Positions 17,231 to 26,390 of a stretch of 64,000 nucleotides of DNA are shown here, piece after piece. Location of the stretch: the NCBI GenBank assembly GCA_934359755.1, contig CAKRLV010000010.1, positions 33,713 to 97,712 of the forward strand. Reading direction: 5' to 3'. Under the pieces are notes generated by a model. The model was not told the origin of the DNA, did no database searches, and saw only the letters and a list, made by a program, of their open reading frames with translations. Within the stretch, counting starts at the first letter, position 1, and each line of letters opens with the position of its first letter. Position numbers and translations under genes: made by a program. This DNA comes from an uncultured Agathobacter sp. (GTDB lineage: Bacteria > Bacillota > Clostridia > Lachnospirales > Lachnospiraceae).

Positions 17231-18418
17231 ATGAGATTTAAGAGGGTATTTACAATAGTGCTTGACTCTATGGGAATAGGGGTTATGAGTGATTCAGAGA
17301 AATTTGGAGATATTGGTGTAGATACATTAGGACATATATCACAGACTGTAGATGAGCTTACAATTCCGAATTTAAGACGGCTTGGAATTGCCAATTTAAA
17401 GCAATTAAAGCAGGTGACACCGATAGAACAGCCACTTGGTTATTATACAGCTCTTAATGAGAAGAGCAACGGCAAGGATACTATGACAGGCCACTGGGAA
17501 ATGATGGGAATATATACCACAAAACCATTTATCACATTCACAGAAAATGGATTTCCAGATGAACTTATAGAGGAACTTGAAAAGCAGTTTGGCAGAAAGA
17601 TAATAGGCAATAAAGCAGCTAGTGGAACTGTGATATTAGATGAACTTGCAATGCAGGAGATAAATGAGAATAAGGTTATTGTGTATACATCTGCGGATTC
17701 GGTACTACAGATTTGTGGAAATGAGAATCACATGGGACTTGATACTTTATACAGGTACTGTGAGATTGCAAGGAAACTTACACTGAAGGATGAATGGAGA
17801 GTTGGAAGAGTTATTGCAAGACCTTATGTTGGCGAGAGGGTTGGAGAATTCAAAAGAACCAGCAACAGACGTGACTATGCACTTAAGCCAACAAATGATA
17901 CGGTGCTTACAGCTTTAAAGGCGGCAGGTTATGATGTTATATCAGTTGGTAAAATCAGCGACATATTTGATGGAGAGGGCATAACTGAATCTAATCATTC
18001 AAACAGCAGTGTTCATGGAATGGAACAGACTATTGAGATAGCAGACCGCGAGTTTAGAGGAATTTGTTTTACAAACTTAGTTGATTTTGATGCATTGTGG
18101 GGACACAGAAGGAATCCAGGCGGTTATGCAAAAGAAATCGAAAAGTTTGATGTAAAGTTAGGTGAATTTCTTGATGTGATGAGAGAAGATGATCTTTTGA
18201 TAATTACAGCAGATCACGGAAATGATCCGACGTATACAGGAACAGACCATACAAGGGAGAAAGTTCCGTTTATTGCATATTCACCATCATTTACTGGTGC
18301 CGGAAAGCTTCCGGAAATGGATAACTTTGCGGTAATCGGGGCAACTATAGCCGATAATTTTAACGTTTCCATGCCTGAAAATACTATAGGAAGTTCCATA
18401 CTTGATATGCTTAAATAA
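17231..18418 (+). CDS. deoB: Phosphopentomutase
   Basis: DeoB moves phosphate between C1 and C5 of ribose or deoxyribose. This manganese enzyme of the alkaline-phosphatase superfamily is 395 residues. Metal-binding blocks are the N-terminal LDSMGIGVMSDS, TMTGHWEMMG with the phosphate-carrying threonine, and the C-terminal TADHGNDPTYTGTDHTRE. It links the phosphorylase step to DeoC within one operon. Ribosome site: AGAGAGGTGG. Confidence 0.96.
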   Translation: MRFKRVFTIVLDSMGIGVMSDSEKFGDIGVDTLGHISQTVDELTIPNLRRLGIANLKQLKQVTPIEQPLGYYTALNEKSNGKDTMTGHWEMMGIYTTKPFITFTENGFPDELIEELEKQFGRKIIGNKAASGTVILDELAMQEINENKVIVYTSADSVLQICGNENHMGLDTLYRYCEIARKLTLKDEWRVGRVIARPYVGERVGEFKRTSNRRDYALKPTNDTVLTALKAAGYDVISVGKISDIFDGEGITESNHSNSSVHGMEQTIEIADREFRGICFTNLVDFDALWGHRRNPGGYAKEIEKFDVKLGEFLDVMREDDLLIITADHGNDPTYTGTDHTREKVPFIAYSPSFTGAGKLPEMDNFAVIGATIADNFNVSMPENTIGSSILDMLK

Positions 18419-18429
18419 GGGGGATTTGT

Positions 18430-19416
18430 ATGAATTATTTTGATATACCCAAGATAGAACTGCATTGTCATCTTGATGGCTCGATAAGTCTTAAGACGAT
18501 ACTGGAACTTCTAAAAGAAGAAGGCAGGATGATGACAGAAGCCGAGGTGAAAACCCAGATACAGGCACCAGACGATTGCAGCAGTCTTGCAGAATATTTA
18601 GAAAAATTTGATTTGCCAGTAAGTCTGCTACAGACAACACGCGGACTTGAAACGGCTGCATATGATCTCGCGAGAAGTGCAGCAGGTGAGAACGTGAAGT
18701 ATATAGAAGTCAGATTCGCACCTGTTTTTTCAATGACAAAAGGTCTTAAGATTCCGCAGATAATAGAAGCGGTACAGAAAGGATTGCAAAGAGCTCAGGA
18801 AGATTTTGGAATTTATTCTGGAATAATAGTGTGTGCAATGAGACATCTTGATATGCAGACGAATATTAACATGCTTCACGAAGCAATGGAACTTTATGGT
18901 GCAGGTGTGGTTGGGTGTGACATAGCAGGTGATGAAAAGCCACACACAAATCTGGAATACAAAGAATTCTTTGATGAAGCAAGAAGACTTGGAATTCCAT
19001 TCACCATACACTCAGGGGAATGCGGCAATGCTGTTAATATTCATGAGGCTATAGAACTCGGTGCAAGAAGGGTAGGACATGGAATTGCCATGATGAATCA
19101 TGAAGACATTATAAGAGAATGTGTCAGCAATCACATCGGAGTGGAAATGTGTCCTATAAGCAACATGCAGACGAAAGCGGTCAGGGAATTTTTAAAGTAT
19201 CCTTTTCCGCTGTTTTATAAAGAGGGAGTTTTGCTAAGTATTAATACTGACAATAGAACAGTAAGCAATACAACCTGCGAAAAAGAGTGGAAAATGCTTA
19301 GCAGAATTTATGATTTTACAATGGATGATGTGGACAAAATATATAGGGATTCTGTTGAAGTAAGCTTTGCATCTGATGATATAAAAGAAAAGTTATTAAA
19401 ATTTAGTTGTTTTTAA
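18430..19416 (+). CDS. add: Adenosine deaminase
   Basis: This zinc enzyme deaminates (deoxy)adenosine to (deoxy)inosine. The 328-residue protein has the metal ligands His12 and His14 in LHCHLDG, the HSGECGN block, the catalytic GHGIAM, and NTDNRTVSNTT with the last metal aspartate. It ends the nucleoside operon after deoB. A purine nucleoside phosphorylase for the next step is not in the window. AAGGGGG precedes the ATG. Confidence 0.95.
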   Translation: MNYFDIPKIELHCHLDGSISLKTILELLKEEGRMMTEAEVKTQIQAPDDCSSLAEYLEKFDLPVSLLQTTRGLETAAYDLARSAAGENVKYIEVRFAPVFSMTKGLKIPQIIEAVQKGLQRAQEDFGIYSGIIVCAMRHLDMQTNINMLHEAMELYGAGVVGCDIAGDEKPHTNLEYKEFFDEARRLGIPFTIHSGECGNAVNIHEAIELGARRVGHGIAMMNHEDIIRECVSNHIGVEMCPISNMQTKAVREFLKYPFPLFYKEGVLLSINTDNRTVSNTTCEKEWKMLSRIYDFTMDDVDKIYRDSVEVSFASDDIKEKLLKFSCF

Positions 19417-19536
19417 TTGAATTTATTATTATTATGTAAGAGTCGGGCTTGCAAATGTATGGTTGAAGTCCAAACGGCTACATAGACGTTTAGAATATGT
19501 GGACATAGAATTATATTAGTGAAATGAGGATATACA

Positions 19537-21348
19537 ATGTCGATTGATCAGAGTAAAATTAGAAATTTTTGTATTATTGCGCATATAGATCATGGTAAAT
19601 CTACACTTGCAGATAGAATTATCGAAAAGACAGGGACTCTTACGAGCCGTGAGATGCAGGCACAGGTGCTTGACAATATGGATCTTGAGAGGGAAAGAGG
19701 AATCACAATTAAGTCACAGGCGGTAAGAATTATTTATACTGCCAAAGACGGAGAGGAATATATATTCAATCTCATAGATACCCCGGGCCATGTTGACTTC
19801 AATTATGAAGTATCAAGAAGCCTTGCAGCCTGTGACGGGGCAATTCTTGTCGTGGATGCGGCACAGGGGGTGGAGGCACAGACGCTTGCGAATGTGTATC
19901 TCGCGCTAGATCATGACCTTGATGTTTTTCCTGTCATCAATAAGATTGACCTTCCAAGTGCAAGACCACAGGAAGTAATTCAGGAGATAGAGGATGTTAT
20001 AGGAATTGAGGCAGAGGACGCGCCACAGATTTCAGCGAAGACAGGCCTTAATATAGAAGATGTGTTAGAACAGATTGTAAAGAAAATACCAGCACCAACA
20101 GGTGATGCAGGTGCACCCCTTAAGGCTCTTATTTTTGATGCCATATATGATTCATATAAGGGGGTAATTGTATTTTGCCGTATCAAGGAAGGTACTGTTA
20201 AAGTTGGAGACAAGATTAAAATGATGGCTACAGGTGCGCAGGATGTGGTAACCGAAGTTGGATATTTTGGTGCAGGGCAGTTCATTCCTTGTGATGAACT
20301 TTCAGCTGGTACTGTTGGATATATTGCGGCAAGTATCAAGAATGTAAGGGATACACGGGTTGGTGATACGGTTACTACGGTAGACAGACCATGCGACGAG
20401 GCTCTTCCGGGCTATAAGAAGGTAAATCCGATGGTATATTGTGGATTATACCCTGCGGATAGTGCCAAATATCCAGATTTAAGAGATGCACTTGAAAAGT
20501 TACAGGTCAATGACGCCTCGCTTTATTTTGAACCAGAGACATCACTTGCGTTAGGTTTTGGATTTAGATGTGGTTTTCTTGGACTATTGCATCTTGAAAT
20601 CATTCAGGAGAGACTTGAAAGGGAGTTTGATCTTGATCTTGTCACAACAGCACCTAGTGTTATCTATAAGGTGCATAAGACGGATGGAACAGTTATTGAT
20701 CTGACTAATCCATCCAACCTACCTGACCCATCAGAGATTGATTATATGGAAGAACCATATGTGTCAGCTGAGATTATGGTTACAAGTGACTATGTTGGTG
20801 CAATTATGAAATTGTGTCAGGAGAGGCGTGGTATATATCTTGGGATGGAATATATCGAGGGAACAAGAGCTCTTATCAAGTACGACCTTCCGCTCAATGA
20901 GATAATATATGATTTTTTTGATGCCCTTAAATCAAGGTCAAGGGGCTATGCTTCATTTGACTACGAGATGAAAGGATACCAGAAATCAGAACTTGTTAAG
21001 CTTGATATTCTAATTAATAAAGAAATGGTAGATGCGTTATCGTTTATTGTATTCCAGGAAAGTGCATACGAACGTGGAAGAAAAATGTGTGAAAAGCTTA
21101 AAGAAGAAATACCAAGACATTTATTTGAGATTCCGATTCAGGCAGCAGTTGGTGGCAAGGTAATTGCCAGAGAGACTGTTAAAGCTATGCGCAAAGATGT
21201 ACTTGCCAAGTGTTATGGCGGTGATATTTCGAGAAAGAAAAAGCTTCTTGAAAAGCAAAAAGAAGGAAAGAAACGTATGCGCCAGGTTGGAAATGTAGAG
21301 ATTCCGCAGGAAGCTTTTATGAGTGTCTTGAAGTTGGATGAGGATTAA
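19537..21348 (+). CDS. lepA: Elongation factor 4 (LepA)
   Basis: LepA is a ribosome-bound GTPase related to EF-G that assists translation or ribosome assembly under stress. The 603-residue protein has G1 AHIDHGKST, G3 DTPGHVDF and G4 NKIDLPSA, then EF-G-like domains II, III and V and the LepA-specific C-terminal domain ending RMRQVGNVEIPQEAF. The 120-bp gap upstream holds a possible bulged hairpin (GTCC...GGAC enclosing AAACG/CGTTT) but no clear regulator. hemW starts 2 bp after the stop. Confidence 0.97.
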   Translation: MSIDQSKIRNFCIIAHIDHGKSTLADRIIEKTGTLTSREMQAQVLDNMDLERERGITIKSQAVRIIYTAKDGEEYIFNLIDTPGHVDFNYEVSRSLAACDGAILVVDAAQGVEAQTLANVYLALDHDLDVFPVINKIDLPSARPQEVIQEIEDVIGIEAEDAPQISAKTGLNIEDVLEQIVKKIPAPTGDAGAPLKALIFDAIYDSYKGVIVFCRIKEGTVKVGDKIKMMATGAQDVVTEVGYFGAGQFIPCDELSAGTVGYIAASIKNVRDTRVGDTVTTVDRPCDEALPGYKKVNPMVYCGLYPADSAKYPDLRDALEKLQVNDASLYFEPETSLALGFGFRCGFLGLLHLEIIQERLEREFDLDLVTTAPSVIYKVHKTDGTVIDLTNPSNLPDPSEIDYMEEPYVSAEIMVTSDYVGAIMKLCQERRGIYLGMEYIEGTRALIKYDLPLNEIIYDFFDALKSRSRGYASFDYEMKGYQKSELVKLDILINKEMVDALSFIVFQESAYERGRKMCEKLKEEIPRHLFEIPIQAAVGGKVIARETVKAMRKDVLAKCYGGDISRKKKLLEKQKEGKKRMRQVGNVEIPQEAFMSVLKLDED

Positions 21349-21350
21349 AG

Positions 21351-22508
21351 ATGAAGAAAAATCTGGAACTATATATACATGTTCCTTTTTGCATGAAGAA
21401 ATGTGAGTACTGTGATTTTTTGTCATTTCCTGCTGATGCAAAAACACAGGAAGAGTACTTTGGTGCACTTTTGCGCGATGTTAAGTACTATGGACAGAAT
21501 ATGATAGAAGACTATCAGGTTTCAACCATATATATAGGTGGCGGAACGCCAAGCTGGATGGATGAAAGCCTTATACAGTCCCTTATGTATAGTGTATATA
21601 AGTATTTTGATGTGGCAGAAGATGCAGAAGTTTCTATTGAGTGTAATCCGGGTACGCTTACATCGAGGAAGCTGCTTATATATAAGCAATGCAGGATAAA
21701 CAGACTGTCGATAGGTCTTCAATCAACTGATAATGAGGAATTAAAGATTCTTGGCAGAATACATACATATGAGCAATTTCTAAAAAGCTATGAGTCAGCG
21801 AGGGTAGCAGGGTTCGACAATATAAATATAGATATAATGAGTGGATTGCCATATCAGACTACAGATAAGTTCCTTGATACTTTGTATAAGGTTATAAGAT
21901 TAAGACCAGATCATGTGTCGGCGTATTCTCTTATAATAGAGAAGAATACTCCTTTTTACAGCATGTATAAATTTGATATGGTAAAGCAGGAGGCGGGGAT
22001 GAAGCCGGATATACTTCCACATGAAGACGAAGTATACAGAATGTATAAGGCAACCCAGCAGATATTAGGTGAGAATGGATATCAGCAGTATGAGATATCT
22101 AATTTTGCAAAAAAAGGATACGAGTGCAGACACAATATAGGATATTGGACGAGGACGAATTATCTTGGACTTGGACTTGGTGCAGCTTCACTTATTGAGA
22201 ATGTAAGATGTACTAATACACGGGATGTATATAAGTATATATCTGGAAGTGAGAATATTATAGAGACAACTCCTGTAGAAAGAAAAGAACAGATGGAAGA
22301 ATTCATGTTTCTTGGACTTAGGATGAATAAGGGAGTTTCGCGGTATGATTTTGAACATGAATTTGGAATTCAGATTGAAGCCATATATAAGGAACAGATA
22401 GATGAACTTAGAAGAGAAGCTCTTATGGATGCAAAAGCTGGATACATATTTTTGACGGATAAAGGGCAGGATTTAAGTAACTACTGTATGGCAAAATTTC
22501 TGTTGTGA
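21351..22508 (+). CDS. hemW: Radical SAM heme chaperone HemW
   Basis: The 385-residue protein carries a radical SAM cluster motif at Cys14, Cys18 and Cys21 (VPFCMKKCEYCDF) followed by GGGTPS. The C-terminal HemN-type domain includes YEISNFAKKGYECRHNIGYW, which is normal for HemW. Family members were once called oxygen-independent coproporphyrinogen oxidases but act in heme delivery. The lepA-hemW-hrcA order is conserved in Firmicutes. It lies 2 bp after lepA and is probably co-transcribed. Confidence 0.93.
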   Translation: MKKNLELYIHVPFCMKKCEYCDFLSFPADAKTQEEYFGALLRDVKYYGQNMIEDYQVSTIYIGGGTPSWMDESLIQSLMYSVYKYFDVAEDAEVSIECNPGTLTSRKLLIYKQCRINRLSIGLQSTDNEELKILGRIHTYEQFLKSYESARVAGFDNINIDIMSGLPYQTTDKFLDTLYKVIRLRPDHVSAYSLIIEKNTPFYSMYKFDMVKQEAGMKPDILPHEDEVYRMYKATQQILGENGYQQYEISNFAKKGYECRHNIGYWTRTNYLGLGLGAASLIENVRCTNTRDVYKYISGSENIIETTPVERKEQMEEFMFLGLRMNKGVSRYDFEHEFGIQIEAIYKEQIDELRREALMDAKAGYIFLTDKGQDLSNYCMAKFLL

Positions 22509-22537
22509 TTTAGTTTATTTTATTTTTATAATTTATT

Positions 22538-22579
22538 TAGCACCTAGGTGTTGACAAAGAAACATCGTGGTGCTATTTT
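22538..22579 (+). terminator. Probable hemW terminator overlapping the hrcA promoter
   Basis: TAGCACC (22538-22544) pairs with GGTGCTA (22569-22575). Inside, GGTGTT pairs with AACATC across a small internal loop, and TTTT follows. The same bases contain the hrcA -35 and -10, so one sequence would act as terminator and promoter. Confidence 0.6.
22551..22579 (+). promoter_or_regulatory. Sigma-A promoter of the hrcA-grpE-dnaK operon
   Basis: TTGACA (22551-22556), 17 bp and TATTTT (22574-22579) form a strong promoter. The CIRCE operator begins 16 bp downstream of the -10, at about the transcription start, as expected for HrcA repression. Confidence 0.85.
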
Positions 22580-22595
22580 ATTAACAGAAAAGATA

Positions 22596-22622
22596 TTAGC
22601 ACTCCAATCAAATGAGTGCTAA
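22596..22622. promoter_or_regulatory. CIRCE operator
   Basis: A perfect CIRCE element, TTAGCACTC, nine bases, GAGTGCTAA, is the binding site of the HrcA repressor with GroE as co-repressor. It controls the chaperone operon that begins with hrcA itself. Confidence 0.98.
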
Positions 22623-22638
22623 CAAAGTGGAGAGAGCG

Positions 22639-23697
22639 ATGGAGAAAGAAGAACTGGAATTAACAGACAGACAAATTAAAATATTGGATGCAGTTATTCG
22701 GAACTATCTTGCAAATGGAGAGCCAGTCGGATCTCGAACCATTTCAAAGTATACTGACTTGAATCTTAGTTCAGCTACTATTAGAAATGAGATGTCAGAT
22801 TTGGAGGAGCTAGGCTATATTATGCAGCCTCATACATCCGCAGGACGTATTCCTTCAGACAAAGGATATCGGTTTTATGTAGACCACCTCATTATGGAAA
22901 AAGATAAAGAAGTTTCCAATATGAAGGAGTTTGTTATAGAACAGACAGAGAAGATGGAACAGGTTCTTAAACAGGCAGCCAAGGTGTTAGCCAACAATAC
23001 TAACTATGCTACACTTGTTTCGGCACCATCGTATAATCTCAACAAGATTAAGTTCATTCAGTTGTCAGCAGTAGATGACACACAGATATTAGCAGTCATG
23101 GTTCTAAATAGCAATATTGTCAAAAACCGGATGATAGATTTATCGGAACCACTTGACAATGAGACTTTACTTAAGCTGAATATACTGCTTAATACTTCGC
23201 TTAATGGTTTGGCACTCAATGAGATTAATCTGGCAACTATCGCCAAGTTAAAAGAACAGGCTGGTATTCATTCAAGTATTGTAAATGATGTACTTGATGC
23301 TTTAGCTGAGACACTCAGCGAGAATGAAGAACTTCAGATTTATACGAGTGGAGCAACGAACATTCTTAAATATCCGGAACTTTCTGATTCTGAGAGTGTT
23401 ACAAAGCTTTTATCAGCGTTCGAAGAGAAAGAAGAACTGGCAAGCCTGGTATCTGAATCACTTTCTGACAATCCAAATGGAACAGGGATTCAGGTTTATA
23501 TAGGAAATGAATCACCAATCCAGACCATGAAGGACTGCAGCGTTGTCACAGCGACATATGATCTTGGTGAAGGTGTTAAAGGAACCATCGGTATCGTAGG
23601 TCCAAAGAGAATGGATTATGAAAACGTAATGGATAATCTTAAGAATTTGAAATTACAGCTGGATGGAATTTTAGATAAAAATAAAGGTGATGTATAG
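22639..23697 (+). CDS. hrcA: Heat-inducible transcription repressor HrcA
   Basis: HrcA binds CIRCE and represses chaperone operons when GroEL is free. The 352-residue protein has an N-terminal winged helix (DRQIKILDAVIRNYLANGEP, then SSATIRNEMSDLEELGYI) and a C-terminal GAF-like dimer domain. I start at 22639, preceded by GGAGAGAG. A nearer upstream ATG at 22612 lies inside the CIRCE palindrome and has no ribosome site. First gene of a CIRCE-regulated operon. Confidence 0.96.
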   Translation: MEKEELELTDRQIKILDAVIRNYLANGEPVGSRTISKYTDLNLSSATIRNEMSDLEELGYIMQPHTSAGRIPSDKGYRFYVDHLIMEKDKEVSNMKEFVIEQTEKMEQVLKQAAKVLANNTNYATLVSAPSYNLNKIKFIQLSAVDDTQILAVMVLNSNIVKNRMIDLSEPLDNETLLKLNILLNTSLNGLALNEINLATIAKLKEQAGIHSSIVNDVLDALAETLSENEELQIYTSGATNILKYPELSDSESVTKLLSAFEEKEELASLVSESLSDNPNGTGIQVYIGNESPIQTMKDCSVVTATYDLGEGVKGTIGIVGPKRMDYENVMDNLKNLKLQLDGILDKNKGDV

Positions 23698-23711
23698 AAA
23701 GGAATTTGATA

Positions 23712-24350
23712 ATGGCAGAAGATATGAATAAGTCAGCTTCGGATATTGAAATTGAAGCAGAAGAGATAAAGGAAGAAACTAATGTGGATGAGAACATCGA
23801 AGATACTGCTACAGAAGATAATGAGACAGCAGCAGATGAGACAGTAGAAGAGTCAGACGACGATTCCACAGAAGAATCTGGTCAGAAAAAAGGTCTTTTT
23901 AAGAAAAAAAAGGACAAAAGAGATGAACAGATAGAAGAGTTAAATGACAAAGTTAAAAGACAGATGGCTGAATTTGATAATTTCAGAAAAAGAACTGACA
24001 AAGAAAAAAGCCAGATGTTTGACATGGGAGCAAGAACCGTATTAGAGAAAATATTGCCAGTAGTTGATAATTTTGAAAGAGGTCTTGCAGCTGTTCCGGA
24101 AGATAAGAAAGAAGATGGTTTCGTTGATGGAATGGATAAGATATACAAGCAGCTCATGAAAGAACTTGATGATATTGGAGTAAAGCCGATAGAGTGTATT
24201 GGAAAAGAGTTTGATCCTGAGTTCCACAATGCAGTTATGCAGGTGGAGAATGATGAATTAGAAGCTGGAACAGTTGCCAGCGAATTACAAAAAGGTTATA
24301 TGTACAAAGATACAGTCTTAAGACATTCAATGGTATCTGTAGTGCAATAA
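23712..24350 (+). CDS. grpE: Nucleotide exchange factor GrpE
   Basis: GrpE releases ADP from DnaK. The 212-residue protein has a very acidic disordered N-terminus (to about 55), a Lys-rich patch, a long coiled coil (EELNDKVKRQMAEFDNFRKR) and the C-terminal beta domain with IGKEFDPEFHNAVM and VLRHSMVSV. Start ATG 23712 has AAGGAA 7 bases upstream. It lies between hrcA and dnaK in the usual order. Confidence 0.96.
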   Translation: MAEDMNKSASDIEIEAEEIKEETNVDENIEDTATEDNETAADETVEESDDDSTEESGQKKGLFKKKKDKRDEQIEELNDKVKRQMAEFDNFRKRTDKEKSQMFDMGARTVLEKILPVVDNFERGLAAVPEDKKEDGFVDGMDKIYKQLMKELDDIGVKPIECIGKEFDPEFHNAVMQVENDELEAGTVASELQKGYMYKDTVLRHSMVSVVQ

Positions 24351-24402
24351 ATAAATTAGCAAATAATCAATTTTATTCTAAAAATTATAGGAGGAAAATA
24401 AA

Positions 24403-26301
24403 ATGGGCAAAATTATTGGAATTGACTTAGGAACAACAAACAGTTGTGTTGCAGTTATGGAAGGTGGACAGCCTACAGTTATAGCAAATCAGGAAGGTGC
24501 AAGAACAACTCCTTCAATCGTAGCATTTACAAAGACAGGTGAGAGACTTGTCGGCGAGCCAGCAAAGCGTCAGGCGGTTACAAATGCGGAGAAGACTATT
24601 TCTTCAATTAAGAGACATATGGGTGAAGATTACAAGGTGTCAATAGATGATAAGCAGTACTCACCACAGCAGATTTCAGCTATGGTACTTCAGAAGTTAA
24701 AAGCTGATGCAGAAGGATATCTTGGGGAATCTGTTTCAGAGGCTGTAATTACAGTACCAGCTTATTTCAACGATGCACAGCGTCAGGCAACAAAAGATGC
24801 TGGTAAGATTGCAGGACTTGATGTAAAGCGTATTATCAATGAGCCTACAGCAGCAGCCCTTGCTTATGGACTTGACAATGAAAAAGAACAGAAAATCATG
24901 GTATATGACCTTGGTGGTGGTACATTTGATGTATCTATCATTGAGATTGGTGATGGTGTAATCGAAGTATTATCTACAAATGGTGATACACATCTTGGTG
25001 GTGATGATTTCGATAACAAGATCACACAGTGGATGATTGATGAATTTAAGAAGGCAGAAGGAATTGATCTTTCTACAGATAAGATGGCGCTTCAGAGATT
25101 AAAAGAAGCAGCAGAGAAGGCTAAGAAAGAGTTGTCTTCAGCTACAACTACAAATATTAATCTTCCATTCATTACTGCTACAGCAGAAGGACCAAAGCAT
25201 TTTGATATGAACCTTTCAAGAGCTCAGTTTGATGCTTTGACACGTGACCTTGTAGAAAGAACAGCTATTCCAGTACAGAATGCTATGAAGGATGCTGGAC
25301 TTACAAATGCAGATCTTGGTCAGGTACTTTTAGTTGGTGGTTCTACACGTATCCCGGCTGTACAGGAAAAGGTTAAACAGCTTACAGGAAAAGAGCCAAG
25401 CAAGTCTCTTAACCCAGATGAGTGTGTAGCACTTGGTGCTTCTATCCAGGGTGGTAAGCTTGCAGGAGATGCTGGTGCTGGTGAAATCCTTCTTCTTGAT
25501 GTTACACCACTTTCACTTTCAATCGAGACAATGGGTGGAGTTGCAACAAGACTTATCGAGAGAAATACAACTATTCCTACAAAGAAGAGCCAGATTTTCT
25601 CTACAGCAGCAGATAACCAGACAGCCGTTGATATCAATGTAGTACAGGGTGAGAGACAGTTCGCTCGTGACAATAAGTCACTTGGACAGTTCCGTCTTGA
25701 TGGAATCCCACCAGCACGTCGTGGAGTACCACAGATTGAGGTTACATTCGATATTGATGCAAACGGTATTGTAAATGTATCTGCAAAGGACCTTGGAACA
25801 GGAAAAGAGCAACATATCACAATTACATCTGGTTCAAACATGTCGGATGATGAAATTGATAAGGCAGTTAAAGAGGCTGCTGAGTTCGAGGCACAGGATA
25901 AGAAGAGAAAAGAAGCAATCGATGCAAGAAATGATGCAGAGAGCTTTGTATTCCAGACAGAGGATGCATTAAAGCAGGTTGGAGAGCAGATTGATGCAGC
26001 TGATAAATCAGCAGTAGAAGCTGACATTGCAGCAGTAAAGGCTATTCTTGATGCACATCCAGAGGCAGAATCTCTTACAGATTCTGATGTAGCTGATCTT
26101 AAGGCAGCACAGGAGAAGCTTACAGAGAGTGCACAGAAAGTATTTGCTAAGATGTATGAGCAGGCTCAGGCAGCTCAACAGGCAGCAGGTGGCACTGGAG
26201 CAGGACCGGATATGAGTGGTTTTACAGGAGCAGGAGCAGATGCAAATGCTAATTCTGGAGCAGATGATGATGTAATTGACGCTGACTTCAAAGAGGTATA
26301 A
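24403..26301 (+). CDS. dnaK: Chaperone DnaK (Hsp70)
   Basis: This ATP-driven chaperone is 632 residues. It opens MGKIIGIDLGTTNSCVAV, with phosphate loop YDLGGGTFDVS and the conserved NEPTAAALAYG. The substrate-binding domain (LLDVTPLSLSIETMGG, then the beta sandwich) follows, and the helical lid ends in a Gly/Ala/Asp-rich tail with DDDVIDADFKEV, the usual bacterial DnaK end. A strong AGGAGG precedes it. Regulated by CIRCE through the operon promoter. Confidence 0.98.
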   Translation: MGKIIGIDLGTTNSCVAVMEGGQPTVIANQEGARTTPSIVAFTKTGERLVGEPAKRQAVTNAEKTISSIKRHMGEDYKVSIDDKQYSPQQISAMVLQKLKADAEGYLGESVSEAVITVPAYFNDAQRQATKDAGKIAGLDVKRIINEPTAAALAYGLDNEKEQKIMVYDLGGGTFDVSIIEIGDGVIEVLSTNGDTHLGGDDFDNKITQWMIDEFKKAEGIDLSTDKMALQRLKEAAEKAKKELSSATTTNINLPFITATAEGPKHFDMNLSRAQFDALTRDLVERTAIPVQNAMKDAGLTNADLGQVLLVGGSTRIPAVQEKVKQLTGKEPSKSLNPDECVALGASIQGGKLAGDAGAGEILLLDVTPLSLSIETMGGVATRLIERNTTIPTKKSQIFSTAADNQTAVDINVVQGERQFARDNKSLGQFRLDGIPPARRGVPQIEVTFDIDANGIVNVSAKDLGTGKEQHITITSGSNMSDDEIDKAVKEAAEFEAQDKKRKEAIDARNDAESFVFQTEDALKQVGEQIDAADKSAVEADIAAVKAILDAHPEAESLTDSDVADLKAAQEKLTESAQKVFAKMYEQAQAAQQAAGGTGAGPDMSGFTGAGADANANSGADDDVIDADFKEV

Positions 26302-26325
26302 GAAAAATAGTAATTATTGTGAATA

Positions 26326-26363
26326 ACCCCACACCACATATATGTGAATATTCGGTGTGGGGT
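26326..26363 (+). other. Stable hairpin between dnaK and dnaJ
   Basis: ACCCCACACC (26326-26335) pairs perfectly with GGTGTGGGGT (26354-26363), with a second small palindrome in the loop. No T run follows, so it is not a standard terminator. It may act as an mRNA processing or 3'-end protecting structure that sets the dnaK to dnaJ ratio. Confidence 0.6.
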
Positions 26364-26390
26364 ATTCCGGTATAAGTAAAGGAATAGATT

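Noticed and set aside
15356..19416. Horizontally acquired nucleoside operon
   Set aside because: It interrupts the conserved spoIIP-lepA order, but base and codon use match its neighbours and no repeats or integration genes flank it.
25320..26027. Long open frame on the minus strand inside dnaK
   Set aside because: It is antisense to a perfectly conserved dnaK, has a Ser/Ala-rich composition typical of a shadow frame and no ribosome site.
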